From NCBI GenBank assembly GCA_027704905.1, contig CM051018.1:21149642-21213641 (forward strand): a stretch of DNA of 64,000 nucleotides, given 5' to 3'. This stretch comes from Muraenolepis orangiensis. Taxonomy: Eukaryota > Chordata > Actinopteri > Gadiformes > Muraenolepididae. Positions 1 to 49,185 of this stretch are shown in pieces. A program made the translations under genes and the position numbers. Position 1 is the stretch's first letter. Each line of letters starts with the position of its first letter. Under the pieces are notes generated by a model, which had not been told where the DNA came from, made no database searches, and saw only the letters and a list, made by a program, of their open reading frames with translations.

Positions 1-1680
1 TCCCTGGCGTGGGCTCAGAACAGTTACACCACATGTTGTCACCTCGCCTCTTTGCGCCGCAGTTACACCTCTGTGTACTGACGGATGACAAAAGGAAGAT
101 ATCGGAGTTCCCACCACACCTTCAACTGTGTCAAAAGTCTCATTTGTGCCAAACAGCACAGAGAATAGAGGGTTCGTACCTGGCGGGACGCACCTTCAAA
201 CGCTAACGTCCCCTGATGACATGCATCATCGGAGAGAGATGAGATTATCATAATAAAGTGTTCATATTCATAGTGCCTCTTCCTTAAGGTTAGCGAGCCC
301 AAAGGGCTAGTAGGGCAGCCTTTCCACACGACAAGTCTGGGCCGCCGGGTTGATTAATCGGTGTCCCGAAGAACCGCCTACTTGTCAGGCTTGATTGACA
401 TGCAAGCACGACCAATCACAGACCAGAAACGCACCCGGAAACCGTGATGAAACAAACGCTAAAGGCTTAAACTGTGATTTTCAACAATTGCTCAGCGGTA
501 CACAGAAGAAGAAGAAGAAGAAGAAGAAGAAGAAAAAACCAGGTTGGACTGAATGAACCCTGGATGGATGTAAGCATAAACCTGACTCACCCGTGTTGCG
601 CCTGAGCTACGAGTGACGGCGCTGACAGCCAATGAGAAACTGTCTGCAGTTTCTTCAAGACGCGTGATGGTAGTTCTGAGAAGAGGCTGGGACTACTCAT
701 TGCAACTGTCATTGTTGTACATTTAAAAAACCTAAAACAAAGGCCTAGCGTTATGTTTCGGATGTAATGTTTCTGACGTTTCTATGTGTCTATGAGAATC
801 GTTGCCTGATCTGTTCTGTCCACAACAACAACAGCACGGAGGTCATTGACTCCTCCAGGTTTTGGGGAAGAGCATTGTGTGTTAATCTGCGTGCGGGCAA
901 ACTAGATCAGAGAGGACATATTCCCCTCACTGGATAAATATGAACTTGAGGCAAAGCGTTGGGACGACCTCTCAAAACAAACAGGGCCATATATTCCGCT
1001 TGGAGCAACAGAGATCAGCTGTGTCAACAGTGCTTTTCCTACTGCGGCCGGGCCCCCTTCAGCACAGAGATCTTCTCCTGAGAACCAACCTCTGTCTCTT
1101 AATACGCCGTTTGTTTGGCGACAAGGCCGGCTAAAGCTCTCTGTTACAGAGGAAGGGTGAGGCTGCTTTCCAGTTAACTTACAGTTACCTGAACTGATAA
1201 TCATGTACGTGGGGCAGGGGTGGGGGGGGAGGGAGATCAACACGCCAGCGCTCGGCCAAAGAACAAACAAACGAAAGAAAACGTTCAGAGCGAAACAGGA
1301 CCCGAAGGAGCACAAGTGTTGATTTCATCACTTATTGCTTTCATAGTTGCTTCATATAGTGACTGATGGGGCCGATTGGGTTGGCAGCAGCCATTGCCCT
1401 TTGCAGTCCATTGTTCCGCTGCCATACCGCCCACTCCAGAAGGTAACTTAACTGAACTTGCGCTTTAGACAACAATCCAAACAAACGATGTACTTACCGT
1501 GGGACTGTGCTGTTTGGTTGAGCAGCAACCACATGTAAAGCCCTGGAATGAGGTTGGGATGGGTAATGAGGTTGGGACGGGTATCCACTCCACTGATACA
1601 GTGTCTTAGTGGGCATGTCACAGTTTGAAACCGAAATCTGGAGGATTGGTCACATACTCTGAATTGGTCGCATAGATGAA
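1..1680. other. Intergenic sequence, no gene recognised
   Basis: Unique sequence with an (AGA)n run at 506-533. The open frames are short and lack recognisable domains. Confidence 0.55.
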
Positions 1681-1910
1681 CACACACAGTGAAATTTGTT
1701 TCTCTGCATTTAACCCATCCTAGTATTAGGAGCAGTGGGGCAGCTCTGTTTACATACAGCTGCCCAGGGAGCAGTGTAGGGGTCTGGTGCCTTGCTCTGG
1801 GGCACCTCGGCAGTGCCCCAGGTGTTTCGGCGACTTGAACCGGCGACCTTCAGGTTCCGGAGGCAAGTCCCAACAGACTGAGCTTTCCTGCAGCCCTGTT
1901 GACAGACCCA
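1680..1910 (-). mobile_element. tRNA-derived SINE copy, minus orientation
   Basis: Contains the reverse complement of a box B (GGTTCAAGTCGCC), the reversed CCCAGAGCAAGGCACC block and a reversed GGATGGGTTAAATGCAGAGA tail also found at 8942. Confidence 0.65.
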
Positions 1911-2399
1911 GAGATATATTACCTTGTGTCAGCTTAACTTCAAGGTTCATAATGACTTTCTTTCCTCTTGTGAAACTTTCACTTGAAATGGCCGTTCATA
2001 TTGGAATTGGCCTCCCATGGACAGAACAGTGTCGCTCCAACAAACACATACAACTACCAGTCGGACAGACAGGTGGACAGGCAGACCAGTTGATCGATCG
2101 ATCGATTGATCGATCGATCAATTTGCGGGGCAAACTAAACTGGTGGACGAGGAGGCCAGATCCTCACCTGATGTACTCAAGCCATATTGCTATTCATATA
2201 CAGTATTCCAAAGTGCCTCACAGACGATGTGTATTTTGAGGAACTGTGTGGTTCACATTGAACAGTCCTAGCAAACAACTCAGAGACAACCGCATGCTGT
2301 AGGAAAATCATCGTTAGCTGCCACAAAGTCTGTGTACCATCTGCAGCCACTGAGGCGACTCCACTGAGTGTAGACTGATTACTTCAGATTTGAACCGAG

Positions 2400-2752
<353 letters not shown>

Positions 2753-2919
2753 TGAGGTCTTGTGGTTGGCGAACACAAATGCCAAACACAATCCCCGAGA
2801 GCAGACGAGGAGACAGACATAATACCTAGAGGAGAGGGTGGCCCACCAGCCCAACACACCCAAATGGCGTTACAGTCAACTTAGTCATCGGCCTGGGGTG
2901 CATTGTTACATAGTAGGGG

Positions 2920-3758
<839 letters not shown>

Positions 3759-4075
3759 TAGAGAGAGAGAAACACACGTCTGGCCGGGGCCTCGCTTTGC
3801 ACCACTGGGGGGGGGGGGGGGGGGTCACAGCAACCATTCTTCTGCCTCACAAAAGACCTCTTCTTCAAGTGGCCGTGTGACAATGGCCTTCAGATCGGTG
3901 GGGCGCGATGATTGCCGACCAAACCCCCAGGATGCGGCGGGTATTAATTGAGCTAGAATTAATATGACGTGCTTTGGGCTTGTGTTGTTTTTCATGTCGG
4001 CAGGGGCCACCAAAACGTGTTTGCATTGTCCTGCACATTGTGTGGAGTGACTACGTTTTCCAGGATCCTCCACCC

Positions 4076-4076
4076 C

Positions 4077-4116
<40 letters not shown>

Positions 4117-4172
4117 TTCTCAACCGCACATACACACACGCACATACACACACGCACACACACACACACACA
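4076..4172. repeat. (CT)n followed by (CA)n
   Basis: CT tract to about 4120 then CACACG/CACATA units. Confidence 0.9.
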
Positions 4173-4371
4173 GCAGACGTCGCTGTGCTTCTGAGAAGGG
4201 AGAGATTGTTGAAAGGCCCAGATGGGAGCACATTCTAAGGTCTTTAATGAGCAGACCCTCACACTTCTCAGCCTTTGACCTGAGTGAGCAGTTTTTGTTG
4301 TTTTGTTATAAAAGACACAATATAGGATGTCCTTTGAAATACTCTTTCTAAAATAAGGGTTGGTTGGTAGT

Positions 4372-4880
4372 TTAGAAATACAAGATACAAGATTTTTATT
4401 TGCCGTTTGTAACGAGTACTTTGGAACGCTTACTCCCCATTTCCTCCCGCAGTATAAATCTCCAAAAACAATACCATAAAAATAATATATACAATAAAAA
4501 TAAAAATGAACAAAAAAGGACAGCAAAGTCACTGACAGATGGTGTGAACATCTGTTGAATTGTGAAAAAATATTTAAAAGCATTTAAAGTGCCAGTAGTG
4601 CAGCAGCATCATGAATACAGTGCAGTAACTGTTATGAGTCCAGAAAGTCCAGCAAAGTATGAAAGTGTAATGTTAATGACATGAAAGTGAAAGTGGCAGC
4701 ACTCAGAACAGTTCAGTAGGTCACTGCCTTTGGATAAAAACGATCCTTAAACCTGGTCGTCCTTAAGGTACGGATGCTGCGCGACCGGTGACCGGACGGT
4801 AAGGAGGAGAAGGAGATGGTGCCCAGTCCTTTATGATGGACATGGCCTTCTTCCAACATCTGGTCCAAAATGCACTACTT
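4372..4880 (-). mobile_element. LINE 3' end, copy A
   Basis: Shares ordered blocks with the 3' tail of the RT-bearing copy at 55820-57545: GGAACGCTTACTCCCCATT, GCAGCAGCATCATGAATACA, TGAGTCCAGAAAGTCCAGCA and GGAGATGGTGCCCAG. 5'-truncated near 4872, just before an (AT)n run. Confidence 0.8.
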
Positions 4881-4910
4881 ATGGCACAAATATATATATA
4901 TATATATATA

Positions 4911-6760
4911 AAGGCCATCACACAAAAATTGGTTCATCACTTGTTTATAAACGGGTTCCTGTGAAGCAGTGAGGGTGAGGCGATGTTGTGCATTTATTAA
5001 CAGATAAATAAAATATTTACAGCTAATGTCTATGACACTTTAATCTCAAGATACTTTTTGTTGGCAGTCCATTCTCCTAGTAATGGTTTCTGGCTATTCC
5101 ATTCTTGGATTTTTAAGTGTGTTTGGAGGAGGAGATGTCCAATGTTATGTCTCCCTCTCATCCTGGGAAGATTAACTTCAAATAATTCAGAATCATTATA
5201 TTTTTATTATTATTATTACGTTTCGCAAAAAACTTTCATTGCATAAAAACAATAACAAAAGTGGCGTCGAAAATGTAAAAGAGGGGGGACATTCCTGTGT
5301 GTTTCTAAGTAAGCCTCTTTCTTTCTTACGTTTAAAACAAACTAATAAAACATCAGCAGCATGTTCAGAGGCACTCTCGGCCCAGAACATAACTAGCTAA
5401 GAGCTACCAGTGAATATTGAAATTCCGCAAGCGGACACCTCTTCAAAGAGCCAAAGTGTCTATAGCCCTGGCCTGGTTGGCATAGGGCAGGAGTATCCTG
5501 TTTCCAGGGTTTTAAAAGCCATGGCTAGCCCTCTCGCTTAAAGCCAGGTGGTTGAGGTGGAGTCATGGAGCTGATCGACAAAGCTACCAGCTCTTGGTTC
5601 TGTTTGATGGGGGTACTGTATTAGCTCTATAAGTGTTTTTAGTTGTGACACGCCTGAGTGTAAGATATAGCCAGTTGAGATAAGAAAGATGCCTTTTTTG
5701 GGGGGATTTGGGTTGGATTGCATTACGTGGGACAGACAAACTCATTGCTTGGGCTTTCTTTGGTCTTATCCAGTGTTTTAGTACATCTGAGTTGGATGGT
5801 CCATGTCGTACAGCAGCATGTAGTCTGCGTGTCTTCCCTACTCTGTCTGTCTGTAGCTCCGTTACCTCCTGCTTCCCAGAGACTGTGTTCGACCACCCCC
5901 CCTCTCCCCCCCCGCCACCACCACCCACACCGCATGGAACATTATGCAGTTTGCTATGCCTTGATCTGTGAAATGAGTTTAATGTTGCTTTGCACAAGAA
6001 TTCCCCTCTCCCTCCCCAGATATGACGGATAAGAGCGTTTCAGTGAGAAAAGAATGTGGCAGGACCTCGCCGACCGAGAGCGAGCACAGTGGACAAACGG
6101 AGAGCCTGTTTGTCTTGTTCTCCGGCCAGCCGTTGACACAACTTATTCGCATCAAGTGCCAGGCCTCTTATAAAAAAAGGCAGGGCAAACAGGGCTAATT
6201 CGTTTAACATTAACATAGTGGCCGTGCTCTGGTGCAGGGGGTCCATCCGTCCAATACTGCACTTTAGAATACACAAAGGAAACACAAAGTCCATCAAGCT
6301 TTGTGTTCTTTTTGTTTTTTAAATGTCTTGAGAACGCATGTCACTTTTTTATATAACCTGGATGCTGGGATTGGGTATCAGTCCAGTCCTTTAAAAAATA
6401 AAAATAAAGAATAGGCAGAAATATAATAGATTAATTGGTGTCATGGGTAATTTAGACAGGATAACATCATTTAATTTGCTTGCATAAATATTGGACTTCT
6501 TGTCCAATAAGTGCAAGTGTTTTTGGATCACATGTTTTCACTTGACTTGACTGATACACCGTGTTCATGTTTCAAACGTCACATCGTTGGTTTGCCTCCA
6601 GCTTGGTAGAACAACAGTGCAGCTTTGGATCTGGCACCGACACGCAACGACATTCATCCAAAGTGTCCACACTGGCTATCGCCATCCGCAAGGAGTGAGT
6701 GAGCAGATTAGACATGAAATCATAAATCAGCCCTTAGTTGTCTGTTATACCTCAAGAACC
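4911..6760. other. Intergenic sequence, no gene recognised
   Basis: Unique, AT-leaning sequence without recognisable coding or RNA features. A pyrimidine-rich stretch lies at 5895-5935. Confidence 0.5.
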
Positions 6761-6771
6761 ATTCATCCTGT

Positions 6772-6831
6772 GTGTGGTGTGGTGTGGTGTGTGGGTGTGC
6801 GTGTGGGTGTGTGTGGTGTGTGTGTGTGTGG

Positions 6832-6862
<31 letters not shown>

Positions 6863-6990
6863 GTGTGTGTGGTGTGTGTGTGTGTGTGGTGTGTGGTGTG
6901 TGTGTGTGTGGTGTGTGGTGTGTGTGTGTGTGGTGTGTGTGTGTGTGTGTGTGTGTATGGGTGTGTGGTGTGTGATGTGTGTGTGTGGGT
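6772..6990. repeat. (GT)n with GTGGTGTG interruptions
   Basis: TG repeats regularly broken by TGGTG. Confidence 0.95.
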
Positions 6991-7304
6991 CGGTGGGTGG
7001 GAGGGAGAGAGCGGCGGATATTGTTTACTTTACAGGAAAGTGAAATGCCAGGGCCGCCATAATTAAAACTGACAGCCCCATTTGGAAGCAATCATCAAAT
7101 GTGTCATGGAAAAAAAAACGATACGTCATGCTGCTTGGGACTTGAAGACTTGGCCAGCGTCAATATTTTCACTCGGTGCTGGCATCGCCGATCATTTTGT
7201 CTGGGGGCCGACATGTTAGACTTCCACCCTGCGCACATGAACCATGATCATACCTCGGAGAGTTTGCGTGGTCTGATCTCGAGGAAAGTCCATCTATCTT
7301 TGAA

Positions 7305-7408
7305 ACACACACACACACACACTCACTCACACTCATACATATATACTGTACACACACACACATACACATACATACACCTATACACACACACACACATACA
7401 CATACACC

Positions 7409-7446
<38 letters not shown>

Positions 7447-7590
7447 CACACACACACGCACACGCACACACACACACAGACACTCATACAGACTCACACA
7501 TGCACACACACATACACACAGCAAATCCACGCATTCACGCATACTGTATGTAGACACACACGCACACACACACACATACACACACAAGCA
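7305..7590. repeat. Imperfect (CA)n
   Basis: CA repeat with CATACA, CGCACA and CTCACA interruptions. Confidence 0.95.
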
Positions 7591-8037
7591 GACCAACCGA
7601 ACTGAAGTGCATGCATGAGACGCAAGGAAGTCGAGGAAGAGATTTATTTTATCAGCGTCTCCTCCTCCCCCAGAGAGAGGAAGTCCAGGTAATTATCCCC
7701 AAGGCCCAGTCCACTCTGGGGCCAATATCCTGTTAGTCAGCTGAGGATGTTCCTGTGACCCATTGAGACACAGGGCAGCGCGGGCAGGCGCTGCTAGTTC
7801 CTGCTATGGGGACCACCTCGGATAGTGTGATGTTTAGAGGATCTAATCTCCCCGGCAGAACTGCTGGCGTCCACCCATCCAACACATTGTGACACAGAAT
7901 ACCGACTAAAGGCTGGGGACTATTCCCACACATTCCTGCCCGTCCTTTCCCACCAGGCAGGAAAATCACATTAGATGCGTATTTATGTTGCTGTGCTACT
8001 TCATGTTTTAGACATGCATTGAGGTGTGTAAAATCAT

Positions 8038-8047
8038 GCACACACAA

Positions 8048-8087
<40 letters not shown>

Positions 8088-8165
8088 CCACACACACTCA
8101 CAGTCACACACGCACATAGATAAATAGGGGAACACACACACACACACACAAGGATATTTTAACCA

Positions 8166-8210
<45 letters not shown>

Positions 8211-8213
8211 AAC
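8038..8213. repeat. Imperfect (CA)n
   Basis: Three CA blocks separated by short unique pieces. Confidence 0.95.
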
Positions 8214-8397
8214 AGTCATCATTAATCACATGATTACCAGTGGTATAAGAATGTGTATGTAAATAATAACCAACTGTAGTCTACTTATCCTTAGTGGGTT
8301 ACACGCTGCTGTATTTCACTGGCTGAAGCGCTCTGCTCCTCCCCTTCCCCTCTCCCCCCCGCAAGATCAAAAACCTCCCAACCATTAAGGTGTAAGG

Positions 8398-8398
<1 letters not shown>

Positions 8399-8444
<46 letters not shown>

Positions 8445-8450
8445 CACACA

Positions 8451-8503
<53 letters not shown>

Positions 8504-8512
8504 ACACACACA

Positions 8513-8568
<56 letters not shown>
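8399..8568. repeat. (CA)n, about 170 nt
   Basis: CA array with two CACCACA and a few CGCA interruptions. Confidence 0.95.
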
Positions 8569-8570
<2 letters not shown>

Positions 8571-8799
8571 CTCTCAGACTCACACCCAGACACATGATCC
8601 AGGTTACCGGTTCTGCCTGGTGTATAACTTAACAGCGTAATGCCTGATCTGACTCAAAGGGCTCAAGCCGTGCCTGCTCCAGCATGCAATGATGTCTTGG
8701 CAGACACCCTGAGCCATTCTCCTCTCTCATGGCTACATTATGGCACAACAACGCTCTCATCACCTTGCAGGGAACAGCTGCTGATGATTAGCAACGAAT

Positions 8800-9120
8800 G
8801 AAACGACGCAACAGGTAGGAAGGTTGCTGGTTCGATCCCCGGCTCCTCCTAGCAAAAAAAAAAGAAGATGTCCTTGAGCAAGACACTCTAACCCTAACTG
8901 CTCCCCTCTGAATAAACAGCTGACCGCTGCTCCTAATACCAGGATGGGTTAAATGCAGAGGAATTCCTTTCGCTGCACTGTACTTGTGCTGTACACTGAC
9001 TAATGATTATTAATCTTGAAGCAGGACTACTAAACTAATTACATCAATCTCAATGCTGAAACTCAATTCAAGTCACGCTTTGGATAAAAGCGTGTGCTAA
9101 ATACGAACTATTAGGAAATA
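8800..9120 (+). mobile_element. tRNA-derived SINE copy upstream of jag1
   Basis: Box B GGTTCGATCCCCGG, then CCTTGAGCAAGACACTCTAAC, CAGGATGGGTTAAATGCAGA and the tail GCTTTGGATAAAAGCGTGTG CTAAAT seen in many fish SINEs. Confidence 0.7.
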
Positions 9121-10807
9121 GTAGGAATAGTAGGTAAGCGTCGACCTCAAGGATACACGTGTGCGTATACAAACATGTGAACCCATGACAGATGACATTG
9201 CGCTAGCTGGACCCCGGCGTTAGCGTTGGCTCTCTTCACCGGGCCACACAGCAGCTGGTCCGTCTTGGCCGCGACTACGTTAAAGTCCCCCCCCCCCCCC
9301 CATCACATCACATCACATCCCTTTGACTGGATGTTGGAAAGATAACAAAAGCGGGGCCACCTTTTACAGCGTAAGATAATATTTATCCCAGGGATAGCAT
9401 CTAACCCAACACGTTCTGTAAGAGCACATTTCGTAAACACAGCCCGTGTAAACAGCGGCGAGGCTTCTAAGGGCAGACAGGCAGATATATCTATTTTGCT
9501 CTCACTCAACGCCACGTGAGATCAACCAAAGGAAGCGCGGTTTATGGGGTCTTTCCCGGGTCTACCTTATAGGGACACAACACAAAGTGTCCACGTCTCG
9601 TGTGTGTGTCCCAGGTGGCCCGGGCACTCCACTCCCTACTGCAGCGTCCACCGCGCAATTAGCCCTTGTCAAGCCTCTTTTTGTTTGTATTGCCGTTCAT
9701 CACAGCTCTCAGTCTCAAAAGACTTCCCAGGCCCTGGGAAGTATACGCCGCCCCCCCCCCCCCCGCCCCCCCCCTCTAAGCAGTCCGAGCAGGGATGAAA
9801 CCTTGCCTCTAATCCAAAGGGAGGAAACCCATGAGAAGGGGGCTCACAGGAAAGATATTTCTCCCTTCCAGGGATGGGAGGTCATCGAGTGTCCCACTAA
9901 TCCCCATGTGTGTTGTGGATATCCCTACACGCTCCTGTTCTCTGCAAAGCCAACTCTCCCCTGGCGCTTGGGGGGAGGGGGGGGGGGGGGGGGTAGGGGG
10001 GGGGAGGAGGGGTGTTGACTGTCCACTGTTAACTGCAGTGATTGTAGATGCAACATTACGTCTTACAATCGCCACGCGCACCGCTTTTATTTGGCATTGT
10101 CATCGTGAATTACATTCATTACGTATGTGTTTTGATTTTTTTTTTTTTTTTTTTTAACTTTCCTCTCTCCTCCTTAGAAAAAAAGGTGAACTGGGAACTT
10201 TCAAAAACACAAGGCAGAATAACTCAGTGGATCAAATGGGGCCCCACTGATTCCACCAGCGAGCCCTCCTCTAAGTCCCTGCCAGAGAGGGGAGTGTACA
10301 CCCCGATTCTGGCCAGAGTTAAGGGGAGGAACACGCTCATTAACCCGCCTAATCCACACACCGCATTCTTTCTCTGGGGGGTTTTGGAGGCTGCATTCAG
10401 GCTCGGCCTCAATGCCATGCTCTCTGGATAGGGAGGGGTCGCAGAGGGCTGAGGTAATTGGATTGGAATACGGCATTGAGTGTCCGACAACAAAAGATAT
10501 CCATCTCGCCTCGTCCGCCGCGGCGGCCCGAGCGAGGTCTTTTGTTGTTCGGCATTGGAATTTATTTGGTCATTCACTGTGCTATTCCAAGCTCAGCAAG
10601 GACAGAACAACGGGAGCAGAGCCACCAGGAACCCGGCCCCAGTCTGCTGCTGTCTACTGCTGCCTCTGCTACCACCTCTGCTGCTGCTGCTGCTGCTGCT
10701 GCTGGAGTCACTGTGATCAGGCACTCTGTGTATAGCTATGTGAATCATGGACCACCCCCCCCCCCCAACACACACACACACACACGTACCCCAATACCCC
10801 CCCCCCC

Positions 10808-10844
<37 letters not shown>

Positions 10845-11371
10845 AAAGCCCTAGGGTCATATGTGTGATCATTACCATAATCACATTAAGGCTGCAGGAG
10901 ATTAGCACCGTGGGCCTCCCCTCTCTATGTGTTTCTGCTCCATGGCGACTATCGTCATGGAGAGTGCTCTCCAAGGCAAAAAGTAAGTAAATAAATAAAT
11001 ATAAATATAAATAAATAAATACATAAACTGTATATATATATATATATATATACAAGCAACAAAAAAATAGCAACTTATCCGTATAATTTTTGGGGATTTT
11101 TTATCCATATTTTAGACTATATTTGTTAAAATTGCTCAATTGCTAACATTCGAATGCATTCTGCTCAACATGGAAAAAGGCTCTAAATCCACGACGGCAA
11201 CAAACCAACAACCAAACAGGAAGTGTGTCTATTTGCCCCCCCTGTGTCTCTGTATCTCATCTATACTACATGAGCTGCTTGGTCTCATCAGTAACGCGGA
11301 GGTGTCGGCGATCACTGATTCTATTTACAGATGATAATGACGTGACAAACACCCCTGACGACACCTGGACC

Positions 11372-11409
<38 letters not shown>

Positions 11410-11720
11410 CATCCACAGAGGAACTCAACAGGTCACGGAGGGCATCCAGGGGACCAATCAATCTGGTCCCAGCGTTCTCATGAATATATAGAGATATATA
11501 TACGTATATTCATAAATAAAAAGGGCTGTCTTCCATGGGGGTTTTTCAAAGTCACCCAATTAACCCTAATCACCCATGGAGAGAAGGGCCAGGGAGGGAG
11601 GGAGGGAGGGTGTAACCTGAGACTATGAGAAGGGGGCAAGGTGGAGAGCTCCGGTCCAGTCGCCCGGCTCATCTTGAGCTCCAATCAAGGAAGGCATCTC
11701 ATTTGCATACTAACGGCGTT

Positions 11721-11751
<31 letters not shown>

Positions 11752-12949
11752 GAGGGGTTGGTTGGGGTGTGAATTACACGCCAGCAGCGCCTGTGAACAA
11801 TTTTCCCCCTATTCTGGTCATGTCTGTCTGTGCAGCTAAGTAGGTCTTATGGAGCCTACAAAAAAACGAATGGCAATCCATCACTGCAGGGCCACAGGTC
11901 TCTATGGAGGCTGCTATACATCTATATGAACAGAAAAACAAAAACCTCAACAACAACAAGGACTCAAGGACTGTTTCAAGGAAGGCATGGAGATTTCTCA
12001 CCGGAGAGAAAAAGAAAAAAGGCATCCGGCGGTGACCTGCGTGACTCTCTCATAAATGGCTATAAAGCGTAGTGGTGAAACACGCTGGTGGTTACTCATT
12101 GATACGGCCTCCCCTCTCACGCAGCTCCCACCGCTGTGATCCGGGGAATGACCTGTGTAATTGGGCCACACAAATCACTAACTACCTACCGACCTACCCG
12201 GGAACTGGGGCTCCATGCTTCCCATGCTCTCTTCAAACATGTCTCCACAAGTCCACAAGAGTGAGTGTGTGTGCGTGTGCGTGTGCGTGTGTGTGCGTGT
12301 GCGTGTGTGCGTGTGTGCGTGTGTGTGTGTGTGTGTGTAGTGGCTGATCCGGTGCAATAGGCGGTTCACCTTTGTTGTATTGTGCTGTGCAATTCAGATC
12401 ATTTTACACTTTATTTTCTTCCATTTCTTCCAGACAAGGCATTGACAGCCTTAAAATAGCCTTAAAATAGATGGACAGCATTTGTTTCTCTGTTCAGACA
12501 GATCTAGACTTGTGATTGGGATTGTCCCATGTGAGAAATGCTCATGTCATGATGTGTTTTATTTTTGTTTAAATTCAGGAATATGATTTATTCAACACGT
12601 TTTTTTAAGGCGAGGACGATATGCCAAAACAAACGCACGCAGCTCGGAATTTCATAACGGAATTTTTTTTTTAACCAAGGCTCACATTTCAAAAATGAAA
12701 TGTCAAGTATGCGCCGATGATGTGTGCCCTTGACGCAACCAGTTGGCCACGGTTCAATGTTATTTATTCGTTATATTTGTGTTGTGTGTGAGCGTCGATA
12801 TTATCTGTCTGTGTGTGTGTGTGTGTGTGTGTGGGGGGGGGGGGGGACGGGGACGGGGACGGGACTGTACACACACAAAAAAAGAAAACACATTAGAGGT
12901 GGTTCTGTCTCCTCCTCCTTAACTTATGAATATGGATACTCTGGAGGAC
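9121..12949. other. jag1 upstream region, no gene recognised
   Basis: Mix of poly-C/poly-G runs (9290, 9750, 9968, 10795, 11735), (CA)n at 10806-10840, TAAA-rich sequence near 11000, (TCA)n at 11374-11408 and GT/GC repeat at 12262-12338. The repeat-free part at 10180-10500 may hold regulatory elements of jag1, inferred from composition and distance only. Confidence 0.5.
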
Positions 12950-13039
12950 CGAGGACCACGCCCTCCTGAACTTGTGTTGCTTCGACTTCGACTTCGGACC
13001 AGCAGCAGTCAGTCAGTCAGTTGTGGGCTCGGCTGCCGC

Positions 13040-13069
13040 ATGGCTACTGTGGAGACGGTCGTCGTTTAG
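13040..13069 (+). other. Upstream ORF 1 in the probable jag1 leader (9 codons plus stop)
   Basis: ATG at 13040 opens a nine-codon reading frame that closes with TAG at 13067-13069, about 250 nt before the jag1 start. It matters only if transcription begins upstream of it. Confidence 0.35.
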
Positions 13070-13181
13070 AGTTGGAAGCACTCGGATAACAAGAAGACGA
13101 AGACTTAAGAAGAACAAACGGCTTCGAACATTTTGAGGAAATACGAGGAAGAAGAAAGAAGAAGAAGTGCTTTCTTTATAT

Positions 13182-13211
13182 ATGACTTGGGAATCTGTGG
13201 TGCTCGGTTGA
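13182..13211 (+). other. Upstream ORF 2 in the probable jag1 leader (9 codons plus stop)
   Basis: ATG at 13182 opens nine codons closing with TGA at 13209-13211. It lies 110 nt before the main start and leaves room for reinitiation. Confidence 0.4.
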
Positions 13212-13231
13212 ATCTCTCCCACTTGGAGTGC

Positions 13232-13320
13232 ATGTGTGAGTGGGAGGAGGAGGAGGAGGAGGACATAGGCGCTCCGTGTGTCGTCGGCCAGACTACTGAG
13301 ACCCTACGAGCGGCGGCACC

Positions 13321-13324
<4 letters not shown>
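13232..13324 (+). other. Upstream ORF 3 overlapping the jag1 start codon (ATGA overlap)
   Basis: ATG at 13232 opens a 30-codon frame with a run of glutamates. Its TGA stop at 13322-13324 overlaps the jag1 ATG at 13321-13323, giving ATGA. A ribosome using this frame would terminate exactly on the main start, an arrangement that can repress translation or allow termination-reinitiation. Function is inference. Confidence 0.45.
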
Positions 13325-47642
<34,318 letters not shown>

Positions 47643-48434
47643 CCCCCGGGACAAGACAGCTGAGTTGCTGTGCAACCCAAGCCCTAATATGCCCTTTTTA
47701 TATAAGAAAACCAAACCCCCGTGGTGGGTGGGTTCAAGACGAAAGACGAAAAAGGAGGAGAAACGACAAACGAACGAGGAAACCGGTGGGTGGAGGGGTG
47801 GAGGTGGAGGTGGGGGACCATTTTGGATGTGTAGTTCCTATACTGTAGCATCGCCACGGGGCCCCCCCACACAAGTTAGTATTCTGCATCTGTTCCCTGT
47901 GTTTAATTTAAGTTTTTGACAAGCTGGCTTACACTGGCAGTGACGGTTGCTTTGGTTGGCTGGGAACAATGGGCACTGATGCGCACATTTCACTACAAAC
48001 GGACGCCCGCCGCTGCGTCCCGCTCGACATTTCATTTCTCTTCTCGTTCATTTCGGTGGTTCACTCGCGCTCGGGCGCGGGTGTGTTTTTTTTTTTTTTT
48101 TTTTTAAATCGGTCCTTTTCCTTTTCAGCCGCGTTTTGACAAAGACAAAAAGTAGCCTGTAGTCGTCGTAATTGTTGTACAATGACTAAGGGTGTCGACC
48201 GCGCGTCAACACTTACAGCTGAATTATTTGTAGTTTGTTGTTGTTATTTTTGAGGTTTTTTTTTTGCCTGGGTGATGAACAAATACTTCTGTTTGGAGAA
48301 GGTGCCTTTTTCAGCTTTAGAACCTCAGCAACTGTCAAAAAAACGTAAGATAGATCAACTTTATTATTTATTTTTAAAAACAAATTCGGGGGAAGGGGCG
48401 GAGGGAGGGAGGGGAGGGGGGGGGGAGGGGGTCT

Positions 48435-48442
48435 CACTGCCA
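48435..48442 (+). promoter_or_regulatory. Candidate miR-34 8mer target site in the jag1 3' UTR
   Basis: CACTGCCA is a perfect complement to miR-34 bases 2-8 with A opposite base 1. JAG1 is an established miR-34a target in mammals. Use here is inference. Confidence 0.45.
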
Positions 48443-49185
48443 GCGGTCGCTGCCAATATGAAGAATTTATGTGTCGATTTAGAATATGTAGATATGTACA
48501 TTTCCTTTTTATTAATCATTGTGTATATTTGATTTATTAACTTAATAATCAAGAGCCTTAAAGATATCATTCCTTTTTATTTATATGTTCCGTCTAGAGT
48601 TTGAAGGTTTTGATAGCTGTGGGAGCTTACTTGCCCCCCCCCCCCCCCGCCCCCCGCCTGCCTCGCCCACCCCCCCCAAATTTATTTTTTAAACTAAAAA
48701 TGCATTCTTTTAAATGCTAATTTCATTCATTTCAAAGGAGACGAGACGGGCACATTTTTTTTTTTTTTTGCCTATTTCCCCCCCCCCCCCCCCCCCCCAT
48801 TCTCATGTTTGACATTTCATTTAGTTGATTTATTTTTTTTGTTATATTTTAAAAATGCGCAGTAAGTGAAGTTGATTCTTAACTGCGAGTGACGTCGGAG
48901 AACCCAGACAGGAGCTGCTGCTCTAAGGGACGACGACGACCCTTTGTGTCCGCGGTGGCAGACATATTGCTTGCCCCCCCGAAAACAGAAACCAAACAAA
49001 CAAATGACAACAACAACACACTTAAGGGAACAAAAATTCCATTAGCAGCTTACAATAAGTTAACCTTTTTGACCTTTTGTGGCCACTGTCCAAAGATTCT
49101 GCCGACACCAAAGCGGCAAATTGCGACACGTCACGCCACAACTCCCTCCTTCTGCTTCAGTGCTTGAAGAGCAGGGAAGCGACGG

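Larger units (their letters stand above)
12950..13320 (+). promoter_or_regulatory. Probable jag1 5' leader and proximal promoter
   Basis: Non-repetitive sequence directly upstream of the start codon. A GC-box-like CCACGCCC lies near 12956 and no TATA box is visible. CAGTCAGTCAGT around 13007-13020 could serve as an initiator. The main ATG at 13321 sits in a CACCATG context, close to Kozak. The transcription start is not defined by the sequence; that this stretch is leader is inferred from its position and the usual several-hundred-nt JAG1 leader. Confidence 0.5.

Noticed and set aside
10458..10868. Open frames around the CTG run at 10680 upstream of jag1
   Set aside because: Low-complexity and proline/threonine-rich with no splice sites or domain; probably chance.
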